Shown here in pieces: positions 48,001 through 60,885 of a stretch of DNA of 64,000 nucleotides. Numbering within the stretch: the first letter of the stretch is position 1; each line of letters opens with the position of its first letter. Origin of the DNA: Apostichopus japonicus (lineage: Eukaryota > Echinodermata > Holothuroidea > Aspidochirotida > Stichopodidae). Below the pieces are notes generated by a model that saw only the letters and a program-made list of their open reading frames with translations, made no database searches and had not been told where the DNA came from. The translations under genes were made by a program, and so were the position numbers. Location of the stretch: positions 9,583,001 to 9,647,000 of the forward strand of contig NC_092580.1 in assembly GCF_037975245.1 (NCBI RefSeq), read 5' to 3'.

Positions 48001-49151
48001 ATATTTCTCTGAGCAACCTTGTTTGGGTCAAATATTTTTGGGACCATGTAGGCACCAAGTTTAATGTAGCCCAATTTATTGGGAAAAGGCCAAAATTTTC
48101 AATTGCAATAACTCCACAATCTTAAATCAGATTGTGCATTTATCCACAGGTTAGTTAATGCATGGTCAGATGACGACAACAAGCCAATCAGATCGGAGAA
48201 TGTTTAGCAAGTATGAATGAATGATAGATGAACCCTAAAAATATAAAACAATACTTCACCAAAGCATATTTGTACAGTACCTGATTTATAGGTTGAGAGA
48301 AAATTACATTTGAAACTTACCACAAGCCCCGACATGTTTAACAGTGCAAACATGGTTGTGACTTCATGCGGCACAATAAAGACAGTCCAATTAATTTCTA
48401 GGCCCTCTATTGCTGGGGACTGCTCCTCCCCCCCCCACCCATGAATTACAGTGTAACAACCTGTCAGACCATTTATGTAGCTGCATAAATGCAGTGTCAC
48501 TAAATATATAGTATCACAATAAGTAAAGCCAAATAGAATTCACAAAATGAAGAGAATTACCAGTGCTAAAGACCAATAAATTATCCATAAGATTGAGAGG
48601 CTTAGTCACCTTTTAATACTCCAAGTTATTTACTCCTTATCCGCATTGTATCAACTCTCCGCATAAAACAGGGCATCCACGCAATACAAGTTTGAACCAT
48701 TGTAAGGAACTTGGAATAGCTTGAAGTCTATTTTAATAAATACATTTGACAAATATACATCGGTACTGTGTCTCTATGAGGTATGTGGTCCACCTAAGTT
48801 GGATCTATTTACGCAATAGTGAATCTCTGACGTCACAACCTTGTTCGAAACATTTACAATTATGAGGGATTGAGGTTATTTTTTCACCTCAATTTGTTCT
48901 TGATTATTGGAACCCAAAGTGACATTGAGAGTAGTGAGATTAAAAGCAGGAAAAACGAGTAACAGTTTCACATTTGTGGCCTTATTTAAAGTAATACATT
49001 TAAAGATCAAAACATGTTTATAAGTTGAATGAAGTTGTTTAAGTGTGTACAGATTGATTAGATTGCTCTTATGTCATTAAGATGTGATGACCTAAGCTGG
49101 TTTCTTGCACTCAATGCTGCTGCACTGATTTATTTGTTATCATCATAGCAG
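42055..49151. other. Mostly unique sequence, no gene confirmed
   Basis: ORFs at 43741, 46255 and 46851 show no family motif or splice support. CCTAGGCCTA words are frequent at 45100-45410, a composition I associate with echinoderm introns. A possible minus-strand TATA box (TATATAAAG) with a donor-like CAG|GTAAGA downstream lies at about 45080-44960. The GGGCCC-rich segment at 47820-48110 is listed separately. Confidence 0.4.
47825..48110. repeat. Degenerate TTTGGGCCCA-rich segment
   Basis: Words such as TTGGGCCCAAAT, GAGGCCCAATATTTT, TTTGGGCCCACATATTTT and GTAGCCCAATTTATTGGG recur about every 25-35 bases. This looks like an old tandem repeat with a near-palindromic core. No coding role is supported. 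Confidence 0.5.
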
Positions 49152-49229
49152 GAGATCATTCTTGGAGATAACCAGCTGAATGACCAATTCTTACAGCCAT
49201 TACAGTGTAATTACACTCCAGAAGTACAG
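49152..49229 (+). CDS. Weak candidate exon, function unknown
   Basis: A pyrimidine-rich acceptor ending ATCATCATAGCAG is followed by 26 open codons (EIILGDNQLNDQFLQPLQ, then CNYTPEVQ) to GTACAG|GTGTCT. The other two frames have stops, and a stop lies just upstream in frame. Short length makes chance likely. Confidence 0.18.
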
Positions 49230-49329
49230 GTGTCTTGTCTGTGTCCATGCGAGTCTGTCTACACTGACAGCATAAATAATAAGTACAAAAGCCAGTCCCT
49301 GCATGGTTTATTTTCCTCTGATCATGTTT

Positions 49330-49968
49330 GTGAGGCATGATCATTGCACTGTTGAATATGTGCTGTATGACTAGTGCATTGAAGTGCATTGCGCTGTTGC
49401 ATATGTGCTGTATGACTAATGCATTGAGGTGCATTGCACTGCTGCATGTGTTGTATGACTAGTGCATTGAAGTGCATTACACTGTTGAATATGTGCTGTA
49501 TGACTAGTGCATTGAAGTGCATTACACTGTTGAATATGTGCTGTATATCTTGTGCACTGAAATACATTGCAAAGTTGTGAGGTAATAAAACAAAAATTGA
49601 AGTACTTTACACTGTTGAATATGTGCTGTATGACTAGTGCATTAAAATACATTACACTGTTGAATTTGTGCTGTATGACTAGTGTATTGAAATACATTAC
49701 ACTGTTGAATATGTGCTGTACTGTATATCTAGTGCATTGAAATACATTGCACTGTTGAATATGTGCTGTATGAGTAGTGCATTAAAGTGCATTGCACTGT
49801 TGCATATGTGCTGTATGACTAATGCATTGAGGTGCATTGCACTGTTGCATATGTGTTGTATGACTGGTGCATTGAGGTGCATTACACTGTTGAATATGTG
49901 CAGTATGACTAGTACATTGAAGTGCATTACACTGTTGAATTTGTGCTGTATAAGTAGTGCAAATACAG
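49330..49968 (+). repeat. 45-bp tandem repeat, about 14 units
   Basis: The unit contains GTGCATTACACTGTTGAATA, TGTGCTGTATGACTAGT and GCATTGAA. Because 45 is a multiple of 3, frames on both strands stay in register; minus-strand ORFs repeat HFNALVIQHIFNSVM and plus-strand ones repeat CCMTSALKCIALLHM. Some units are interrupted (49555-49610). No start, promoter or homologue supports translation. Confidence 0.93.
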
Positions 49969-52537
49969 GAAATATCACCATGAAGAGGAAGTGTTAGAGT
50001 GTAAGGGTGACGAAATCTATACTAATGAATGGTCTAACATCTTCATTTAAATATTCTATCCTTTTAACTATTAAATTACTACCTCTATCCATTTGTAGTC
50101 TGCATAAAAGTATGACCTACTCATGTCCTATCTTAAGTGAGACTTTATGAATTGTGTCTGTGCCGACCATATTAGTTGGGCAGAGTAGATATTTGGAAAC
50201 AGGAATAGTGGTTCTGGGAACCACCAGTGGTTCAGGTACTTATGATACATTGTCAATAGACAAATCAATATTTACAGCAATATCAAACCATTTGAAGTAC
50301 ATACAGTAGTTCTGCTCTCTGTAAGAGAGAATACTTCAATGTAGGGCAATCCTTTTGAGAATGTGTAAAGCCAAACATGTGAACTTAATATAGTGCTTCC
50401 TGAACTAGATGTCAAACTTCTGGTATTGTCGGAAAGATCTTTCATGATATCAATTCCAAATGCTTGCGGTAACCTTGTTTGTAATGTATGCAGAGTTGTG
50501 TCTATATGTTATCATGTACAGTAGCTCCCTGGTTGGATGTAAGGTTTCGTTTAAAAAGGCATAAAAACCATTAAGAAACCAGCTTTTCTTGCACCACTTA
50601 AGTTAAAGCAGACCTTCATTACCTCACAGAAAAGAAACTAAACTTGTCTTGTTAGTTACAACCTCACAGACAAGAAACTTAAATTGTCTTGTTTACTATA
50701 CCCACATTACTCAGGGCAAGAATATTGCTTAAAAAAAAAACACTTGCACTTCTGTGTTTAAATTTAGCAATGTTCTTTATCACACAATCTTTTGTAATAA
50801 TAATGCTTTGCCATTTGGCAACTGTTGCTGCAAAATTGTGTTGTCAATATTGCACCGTTTTGCTAAATTCATAGTATTCCATTTGTTCAAATTACAGCTG
50901 TTGTTTTCTTATTTTTCAACAATGTTTAAGTCTCTTTTAATGGATTGCACAAACTTTGAAGTATCCATTCCAGGTGGTCACTTCATTGCAATGTAAATAT
51001 TGCCAAGTTGGACTTGTCTCTGCTGTATAGGAAGGAAGTTCTTCGTGGCTTAATTCCATTTGCATATTGGACCCTTCAAGAGTATATATGAGGCCCCTGA
51101 AAATATAGGTGGTTGCTTGGGCCTGTTAGAACCTAAATTGCAGTAGCAGTGGTGAAATTCTGACTGTGAACAGCAGTGACTCCTTAGCTTGTATAGATAC
51201 TGTACAATATTAAAATTGGTAATTAATATCACTAGTCATACTTAGCAAAAAGTTGTTTCAAATGAAGGTCAGTAAAATTCAGAGTGTGGAAAGCCTAAGA
51301 GGGATATCATAAAGTTGGTATGTAAAAGTTGATTGACTCTGGTGAATACAAGCTTACATCATGTTCATCACTCAGTCGGTCTGTTACAGTACATCTCATC
51401 TAAGAATTATAAGTGTCAGTCTTGGAGTGACCATATTACACTATGCCAAAACCTTTTAAAATGCTCTCAACTATAAGCTTGGGTCTTTAACATATGTTCT
51501 GTTTGTTGGATTTGACTTTAAGGTAAATAAGGCTTTATCTTAAGTGATTCTGTAGTAATTGGTAATCTCTTTTGTATCTTATGCTCTGAGCATGAAAATC
51601 TCTACTAAAAAAGATGCCTTAAACAACTTCTTGTTGTTAAATGTTGAGATACATGTCTTACAGTAGCTCTGATCTGAAGTTTAAATTTATATCCTGCATA
51701 AGGAGATTCTAAATGTAAAGCTTGTTGCTATGGGAATTAGTCACTGCGTTATAGAAATAGTAGCTTAACGGTTATTACCATGTGAAAGAGGTATTAACAC
51801 TATTTACACTAGAACCGACCTATGTTGGCATGGATTAAGTGAGCCTTTGACTTTCGGCTCCTTACGATGGGAAGGTGCATCCATGGCATTAATTGGGAGA
51901 GAGGTCACTCTGGGTGATTACTGGGTAAAACAACTGTTACTGTGTAGTGGGAATGAGAAACCTTGTTTTTAACAAAAACTGAACAAAAACAAAGATTATG
52001 TCTGAACCACACACAAGGATGCCTGGAGAACACTGTATAAGAGTATTACTGGTTTAATACTGGTTTAATACTGGTAATGCTTCATTTTGTGTATAATAAA
52101 CCAAGATATCAGTTTTGATTTTATAAGCCATACAAGCCATCTGTTCCAGTTAGGCACCTGAATGCTACTGTTCGATATTATCCTATAATTGAGCAGGTTC
52201 TGACAAATAATTCCTCATCACAGGAACTATTCATGCCACAGCGTGTCATCAAAATTAACAGCATTTTGAAAATCAATATATCAATGTAAAAATACCAAGT
52301 CAAAATTGTGTACTTGACAAGGACATTGTAAGGTTGTACACTGTATCATTTATATCTCCTGTACGTGTATGAATTGATGTTTTTAATTAATTGCATCATC
52401 ATGTCTGTACAGTTGTAGTAGTAGTAATAGTAGTGAAGGTGTACTGCAGTAGCATACCAGCATTGAAGTGCTGACAATAGCTCTGACATTTGGTGAAACA
52501 TCAAGGGAGGGAAGTGATGCTCTACTGTAAGTACAAT
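49969..52537. other. Unique sequence, no gene confirmed
   Basis: No exon could be supported. A short triplet of ACTGGTTTAAT lies at 52046-52075. Confidence 0.4.
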
Positions 52538-53632
52538 AGTTAATTGTTATTCTCTAGATACTGTCATACAATTTAAACGTTTCTGTATTGTGTCTGTATA
52601 GATCTTTAGGCTGTATCTGACTAAGTCAATTTATAAATGCTTCTGCTCCCTTAATGTTGACCAATCATTATTTGTAACTTAACTCATAGAGTGAATTTTA
52701 TGACAATTTATGTATTGGTATGTTCAGTACTGATACAGTAGGGAATTATTTACTGTAGTTAATTGTTATTCTCTAGATACTGTCATACAATTTAAATGTT
52801 TCTGTATTGTGTCTATATAGATCTTTAGGCTGTATCTGACTAAGTCAATTTATAAATGCTTCTGCTCCCTTAATGTTGACCAATCATTATTTGTAACTTA
52901 ACTCATAGAGTGAATTTTATGACAATTTATGTATTGGTATGTTCAGTACTGATACAGTAGGGAATTATTTACTGTAGTTAATTGTTATTCTTTAGATACT
53001 GTCATACAATTTAAACGTTTCTGTATTGTGTCTATATAGATCTTTAGGCTGTATCTGACTAAGTCAATTTATAAATGCTTCTGCTCCCTTAATGTTGACC
53101 AATCATTATTTGTAACTTAACTCATAGAGTGAATTTTATGACAATTTATGTATTGGTATGTTCAGTACTGATACAGTAGGGAATTATTTACTGTAGTTAA
53201 TTGTTATTCTCTAGATACTGTCATACAATTTAAACGTTTCTGTATTGTGTCTATATAGATCTTTAGGCTGTATCTGACTAAGTCAATTTATAAATGCTTC
53301 TGCTCCCTTAATGTTGACCAATCATTATTTGTAACTTAACTCATAGAGTGAATTTTATGACAATTTATGTATTGGTATGTTCAGTACTGATACAGTAGGG
53401 AATTATTTACTGTAGTTAATTGTTATTCTTTAGATACTGTCATACAATTTAAACGTTTCTGTATTGTGTCTATATAGATCTTTAGGCTGTATCTGACTAA
53501 GTCAATTAACAAATGCTTCTGCTCCCTTTATGTTGACCAATCATTATTCATTTGTAACTAAACTCATTGAGTGAATTTTATATGAATGGCAATCTATGTA
53601 TTGGTATGTTCAGTACTGATACAGTAGGGAAT
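52538..53632 (+). repeat. 219-bp tandem repeat, 5 copies
   Basis: Copies start at 52538, 52757, 52976, 53195 and 53414 (AGTTAATTGTTATTCT). The first four differ at only a few bases (CTCTAGATA/CTTTAGATA, AAACG/AAATG). The fifth is more diverged and slightly changed in length. No ORF is present. Confidence 0.97.
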
Positions 53633-53805
53633 TAACTTCCATTGTTATATATATAGCAATAAACAGGTATATAAAGGTTGCTTTTATCAGTTATTTTATG
53701 TAAATTACTGCTTTACATTGTTTCAATATATCTATAGCAACTGAGCAAATTTGCAGCCCCTTTGTTTTGTGATACTACAATACTTTGTATGAATTGACAG
53801 TGCAC

Positions 53806-56800
53806 TGGTTCTGTAAGGGGACTAGTTACATTGAAGGTATACAGTAGTCCATGCTGTAAGGGGACTAGTTACATTTAAGGTATACAGTAGTCCATGCTGT
53901 AATGGGACTAGTTACATTTAAAGTATAGTAGTCCATGCTGTAAGGGGACTAGTTACATTGAAGGTATACAGTAGTCCATGCTGTAATGGGACTAGTTACA
54001 TTTAAGGTATACAGTAGTCCATGCTGTAATGGGACTAGTTACATTGAAGGTATACAGTAGTCCATGCTGTAATGGGACTAGTTACATTTAAGGTATACAG
54101 TAGTCCATGCTGTAATGGGACTAGTTACATTTAAGGTATACAGTAGTCCATGCTGTAAGGGGACTAGTTACATTGAAGGTATACAGTAGTCCATGCTGTA
54201 ATGGGACTAGTTACATTTAAGGTATACAGTAGTCCATGCTGTAAGGGGACTAGTTACATTGAAGGTATACAGTAGTCCATGCTGTAATGGGACTAGTTAC
54301 ATTTAAGGTATACAGTAGTCCATGCTGTAATGGGACTAGTTACATTGAAGGTATACAGTAGTCCATGCTGTAATGGGACTAGTTACATTTAAGGTATACA
54401 GTAGTCCATGCTGTAAGGGGACTAGTTACATTGAAGGTATACAGTAGTCCATGCTGTAATGGGACTAGTTACATTTAAGGTATACAGTAGTCCATGCTGT
54501 AAGGGGACTAGTTACATTGAAGGTATACAGTAGTCCATGCTGTAATGGGACTAGTTACATTTAAGGTATACAGTAGTCCATGCTGTAATGGGACTAGTTA
54601 CATTGAAGGTATACAGTAGTCCATGCTGTAATGGGACTAGTTACATTTAAGGTATACAGTAGTGCATGCTGTAATGGGACTAGTTACATTTAAGGTATAC
54701 AGTAGTCCATGCTGTATGGGGACTAGTTACATTTAAAGTATACAGTAGTCCATGCTGTAATGGGACTAGTTACATTTAAGGTATACAGTAGTCCATGCTG
54801 TAATGGGACTAGTTACATTTAAGGTATACAGTAGTCCATGCTGTAAGGGGACTAGTTACATTGAAGGTATACAGTAGTCCATGCTGTAATGGGACTAGTT
54901 ACATTTAAGGTATACAGTAGTCCATGCTGTAAGGGGACTAGTTACATTGAAGGTATACAGTAGTCCATGCTGTAATGGGACTAGTTACATTTAAGGTATA
55001 CAGTAGTCCATGCTGTAATGGGACTAGTTACATTGAAGGTATACAGTAGTCCATGCTGTAATGGGACTAGTTACATTGAAGGTATACAGTAGTCCATGCT
55101 GTAATGGGACTAGTTACATTTAAGGTATACAGTAGTCCATGCTGTAAGGGGACTAGTTACATTTAAAGTATACAGTAGTGCATGCTGTAATGGGACTAGT
55201 TACATTTAAGGTGTACATTAGTCCATGCTGTAATGGGACTAGTTACATTGAAGGTATAGTAGTCCATGCTGTAAGGGGACTAGTTACATTGAAGGTATAC
55301 AGTAGTCCATGCTGTATGGGGACTAGTTACATTTAAAGTACAGTATAGTAGTCCATGCTGTAAGGGGACTAGTTACATTGAAGGTATACAGTAGTCCATG
55401 CTGTATGGGGACTAGTTACATTTAAAGTATAGTAGTCCATGCTGTAATGGGACTAGTTACATTTAAGGTATACAGTAGTCCATGCTGTAATGGGACTAGT
55501 TACATTTATAGTATACATTAGTCCATGCTGTAAGGGGACTAGTTACATTTAAGGTGTACAGTAGTCCATGCTGTATGGGGACTAGTTACATTTAAAGTAT
55601 ACAGTAGTCCATGCTGTATGGGGACTAGTTACATTTAAGGTGTACAGTAGTCCATGCTGTAAGGGGACTAGTTACATTTAAAGTATACAGGAGTCCATGC
55701 TGTAATGGGACTAGTTACATTTAAGGTATACAGTAGTCCATGCTGTAATGGGACTAGTTACATTGAAGGTATACAGTAGTCCATGCTGTAATGGGACTAG
55801 TTACATTTAAGGTATACAGTAGTCCATGCTGTAAGGGGACTAGTTACATTGAAGGTATACAGTAGTCCATGCTGTAATGGGACTAGTTACATTTAAGGTA
55901 TACAGTAGTCCATGCTGTAATGGGACTAGTTACATTGAAGGTATACAGTAGTCCATGCTGTAATGGGACTAGTTACATTTAAGGTATACAGTAGTCCATG
56001 CTGTAATGGGACTAGTTACATTTAAGGTATACAGTAGTCCATGCTGTATGGGGACTAGTTACATTTAAAGTATACAGTAGTCCATGCTGTAATGGGACTA
56101 GTTACATTTAAGGTATACAGTAGTCCATGCTGTAATGGGACTAGTTACATTTAAGGTATACAGTAGTCCATGCTGTAAGGGGACTAGTTACATTGAAGGT
56201 ATACAGTAGTCCATGCTGTAATGGGACTAGTTACATTTAAGGTATACAGTAGTCCATGCTGTAAGGGGACTAGTTACATTGAAGGTATACAGTAGTCCAT
56301 GCTGTAATGGGACTAGTTACATTTAAGGTATACAGTAGTCCATGCTGTAATGGGACTAGTTACATTGAAGGTATACAGTAATCCATGCTGTAATGGGACT
56401 AGTTACATTGAAGGTATACAGTAGTCCATGCTGTAATGGGACTAGTTACATTTAAGGTATACAGTAGTCCATGCTGTAAGGGGACTAGTTACATTTAAAG
56501 TATACAGTAGTGCATGCTGTAATGGGACTAGTTACATTTAAGGTGTACATTAGTCCATGCTGTAATGGGACTAGTTACATTGAAGGTATAGTAGTCCATG
56601 CCGTAAGGGGACTAGTTACATTGAAGGTATACAGTAGTCCATGCTGTATGGGGACTAGTTACATTTAAAGTATAGTAGTCCATGCTGTAAGGGGACTAGT
56701 TACATTGAAGGTATACAGTAGTCCATGCTGTATGGGGACTAGTTACATTTAAAGTATAGTAGTCCATGCTGTAATGGGACTAGTTACATTTAAGGTATAC

Positions 56801-59800
56801 AGTAGTCCATGCTGTAATGGGACTAGTTACATTTATAGTATACATTAGTCCATGCTGTAAGGGGACTAGTTACATTTAAGGTGTACAGTAGTCCATGCTG
56901 TATGGGGACTAGTTACATTTAAAGTATACAGTAGTCCATGCTGTATGGGGACTAGTTACATTTAAGGTGTACAGTAGTCCATGCTGTAAGGGGACTAGTT
57001 ACATTTAAAGTATACAGGAGTCCATGCTGTAATGGGACTAGTTACATTTAAAGTATAGTAGTCCATGCTGTATGGGGACTAGTTACATTTAAAGTATACA
57101 GGAGTCCATGCTGTAAGGGGACTAGTTACATTTAAAGTATAGTAGTCCATGCTGTAATGGGACTAGTTACATTTATAGTATACAGCAGTCCATGCTGTAA
57201 TGGGACTAGTTACATTTATAGTATACACTAGTCCATGCTGTATGGGGACTAGTTACATTTAAAGTATACAGTAGTCCATGCTGTAATGGGACTAGTTACA
57301 TTAAGGTATACAGTAGTCCATGCTGTAATGGGACTAGTTACATTTAAGGTATACAGTAGTCCATGCTGTAAGGGGACTAGTTACATTGAAGGTATACAGT
57401 AGTCCATGCTGTAATGGGACTAGTTACATTTAAGGTATACAGTAGTCCATGCTGTAAGGGGACTAGTTACATTGAAGGTATACAGTAGTCCATGCTGTAA
57501 TGGGACTAGTTACATTTAAGGTATACAGTAGTCCATGCTGTAATGGGACTAGTTACATTGAAGGTATACAGTAGTCCATGCTGCAATGGGACTAGTTACA
57601 TTGAAGGTATACAGTAGTCCATGCTGTAATGGGACTAGTTACATTTAAGGTATACAGTAGTCCATGCTGTAAGGGGACTAGTTACATTTAAAGTATACAG
57701 TAGTGCATGCTGTAATGGGACTAGTTACATTTAAGGTGTACATTAGTCCATGCTGTAATGGGACTAGTTACATTGAAGGTATAGTAGTCCATGCTGTAAG
57801 GGGACTAGTTACATTGAAGGTATACAGTAGTCCATGCTGTATGGGGACTAGTTACATTTAAAGTATAGTAGTCCATGCTGTAAGGGGACTAGTTACATTG
57901 AAGGTATACAGTAGTCCATGCTGTATGGGGACTAGTTACATTTAAAGTATAGTAGTCCATGCTGTAATGGGACTAGTTACATTTAAGGTATACAGTAGTC
58001 CATGCTGTAATGGGACTAGTTACATTTATAGTATACATTAGTCCATGCTGTAAGGGGACTAGTTACATTTAAGGTGTACAGTAGTCCATGCTGTATGGGG
58101 ACTAGTTACATTTAAAGTATACAGTAGTCCATGCTGTATGGGGACTAGTTACATTTAAGGTGTACAGTAGTCCATGCTGTAAGGGGACTAGTTACATTGA
58201 AGGTATACAGGAGTCCATGCTGTAATGGGACTAGTTACATTTAAAGTATAGTAGTCCATGCTGTATGGGGACTAGTTACATTTAAAGTATACAGGAGTCC
58301 ATGCTGTAAGGGGACTAGTTACATTTAAAGTATAGTAGTCCATGCTGTAATGGGACTAGTTACATTTATAGTATACAGCAGTCCATGCTGTAATGGGACT
58401 AGTTACATTTATAGTATACACTAGTCCATGCTGTAAGGGGACTAGTTACTTTTAAGGTATACAGCAGTCCATGCTGTAATGGGACTAGTTACATTTAAAG
58501 TATAGTAGTCCATGCTGTATGGGGACTAGTTACATTTAAGGTGTACAGTAGTCCATGCTGTAAGGGGACTAGTTACATTTAAAGTACACAGTAGTCCATG
58601 CTGTATGGGGACTAGTTACATTTAAAGTATAGTAGTCCATGCTATATGGGGACTAGTTACTTTTAAGGTATACAGTAGTTCATGCTGTATGGGGACTAGT
58701 TACATTTAAAGTATAGTAGTCCATGATGTAAGGGGACTAGTTACTTTTAAGGTATACAGTAGTCCATGCTGTATGGGGACTAGTTACATTTAAAGTATAC
58801 AGTAGTCCATGCTGTAATGGGACTAGTTACATTTATAGTTAGTCCATGCTGTAAGGGGACTAGTTACTTTTAAGGTATACAGCAGTCCATGCTGTAATGG
58901 GACTAGTTACATTTAAAGTATAGTAGTCCATGCTGTATGGGGACTAGTTACATTTAAGGTGTACAGTAGTCCATGCTGTAAGGGGACTAGTTACATTTAA
59001 AGTACACAGTAGTCCATGCTGTATGGGGACTAGTTACATTTAAAGTATAGTAGTCCATGCTATATGGGGACTAGTTACTTTTAAGGTATACAGTAGTCCA
59101 TGCTGTATGGGGACTAGTTACATTTAAAGTATAGTAGTCCATGATGTAAGGGGACTAGTTACTTTTAAGGTATACAGTAGTCCATGCTGTATGGGGACTA
59201 GTTACATTTAAAGTATACAGTAGTCCATGCTGTAATGGGACAAGTTACTGTACATTTATAGTTAGTCCATGCTGTAAGGGGACTAGTTACATTTAAAGTA
59301 CAAGTAATCCATGCTGTAAGGGGAATAGTTACATTTAAGGTACACAGTAGTCCATGCTGCAAAGGGAATAGTTACATTTAAGGTCATGCTATAAGAGGAC
59401 TAGTTACATTTAAAGTATAGTAGTCCATGCTGTATGGGGACTAGTTACATTTAAGGTATACAGTAGTCCATGCTGTAAGGGGACTAGTTACATTCCAAGT
59501 ATACAGTAGTCCATGCTGTAAGGGGACTAGTTACATTCCAAGTATACAGTAGTCCATGCTGTAGGGGACTAGTTACATTTGAAGTATACACAGTAGTCCA
59601 TGCTGTAAGGGGACTAGTTACATTTAAGGTCATGCTATAAGGGGACTAGTTACATTTAAAGTATAGTAGTCCATGCTGTATGGGGACTAGTTACATTGAA
59701 AGTATATAGTAGTCCATGCTGTATGGGGACTAGTTACATTTAAAGTATATAGTAGTCCATGCTGTATGGGGACTAGTTACATTTAAAGTATATAGTAGTC

Positions 59801-59845
59801 CATGCTGTATGGGACTAGTTACATTTAAAGGATTCAGCAGTCCAT
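53806..59845 (+). repeat. 43-bp minisatellite, about 140 units, with higher-order structure
   Basis: The unit is CTGTAATGGGACTAGTTACA, TTTAAGGTATACAGTAGTCC, ATG. Three bases after CTGTA vary (ATG, AGG, TGG), as does the middle (TTTAAGG, TTGAAGG, TTTAAAG, TTTATAG), and some units lack AC in GTATACAG. A rare marker (AGTAGTGCATGC followed by a GTGTACATTAG unit) recurs at 55173, 56505 and 57698, giving blocks of about 1332 and 1193 bp. A 418-bp block repeats at 58446 and 58864. Units degrade toward the right end (59220-59845). Confidence 0.97.
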
Positions 59846-60309
59846 TAACTAGAGTTGGCTAGAGTCTTTCTCCTACTGATAATTAATGAGCAAGTAATTT
59901 ATGAATTATGACTTCATTCACAATATTTGGCCCCTCAAACAATGTTATATTATGTTATGAAGCACATATGCAAACTATAAATTTAATGTAAAAGTTGTAA
60001 CTTGTAAATTGTTTCTTTAACTGTCCTTTGTTTCATGAAACGAAACTTGATAATTAAATTATTGAGCGACATTGTTAAGTGGGGTGGGAGGGGCGATGTT
60101 GATATTGTAAAGCATTAAAAATTGATCAACAACAATTCCAATAAACTGTTTTAAAAAAACCTGCATAATTCTGTATAATTTCTGATTTGACAAAGAAAGA
60201 AAATTCCTGCAAGATGATTGTAGTATATACATGATACTCCCATTGAGAAAACAGCCAATAGGCATCTTACAATAGGGTACAGTCACTGCACTTTCTATTG
60301 TTAGCATAC
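59846..60309. other. AT-rich unique sequence
   Basis: A minus-strand ORF (60059-60337) overlaps the candidate exon in another frame and has no family motif. Confidence 0.4.
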
Positions 60310-60407
60310 TGTAGGTGGGAATCCATTGTTGATTCACCGTCAGGATGGTAAATCACTGTGATGACCGCATCGATGACTTCATCAATATTCAGGTCATCAA
60401 CATCCAT
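60310..60407 (-). CDS. Weak candidate first coding exon (importin-beta-like N-terminus?)
   Basis: An ATG at 60405-60407 opens MDVDDLNIDEVIDAVITVIY, then HPDGESTMDSHL, to a donor-like ACA|GTATGC. An alternative donor is GACG|GTGAAT. The pattern of acidic N-terminus, AV..VIYHPDG and helix resembles first helices of importin-beta family proteins such as exportin-5 or importin-13, but the match is short and from memory. If real, the gene runs leftward and the 43-bp minisatellite lies in its first intron. No downstream exon was found. Confidence 0.25.
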
Positions 60408-60885
60408 GGGTCAAAATAACACAATATTTCATTGCAGTGTGGTTTCGTCTCTAGATGTGTACTTTCAGTGGGGAGTCACACTGTGCCTTCTACAGTACTT
60501 TGGAAATAAATGAGACTGATTTGTAAGGACATTTTCTGTTTTGTAGTTTATTCTGTTCAATCCTTAGAACACCCGTTGGTTTAAATACTGTTCTAGCTAA
60601 AAAGCTAGTTTGCTCTTTTAATAGCAGGAATGTTGTCTGTAGTTGAGTGAATATCATGTGAATTTTGTGTGTCAAACAAGTTGACTTGAAAGAACGGATG
60701 CTCTTTTCATTCATGCTAAAGAACTCTCTGATTTAAGAATACATTTCAGAATTCCTCTGCAAATGATAGTTAGGTTACTGTACAGTAGGTTGTCCATAAA
60801 CATGACAACTGTTAGAAATCTGATTTTGGGGGCTACAATTCCCCACAAATCGTTTATGGCCACAGGTCTAAAGTTGACACACTCT
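60408..60885. other. Unique sequence, nothing recognised
   Basis: It could hold the 5' UTR or promoter of the candidate exon on its left. No motif supports this. Confidence 0.35.

Noticed and set aside
48327-48415. Minus-strand exon ending at GTG|GTAAGT
   Set aside because: Its only acceptor is preceded by a G-rich instead of pyrimidine-rich tract, and the peptide matches nothing.
50689-50996. Cys-rich plus-strand ORFs
   Set aside because: AT-rich, overlapping in two frames, no motif, no splice signals.
53806-59845. CRISPR-like or satellite-encoded RNA array
   Set aside because: 43-bp units are contiguous and diverge gradually; no spacers, leader or associated genes.
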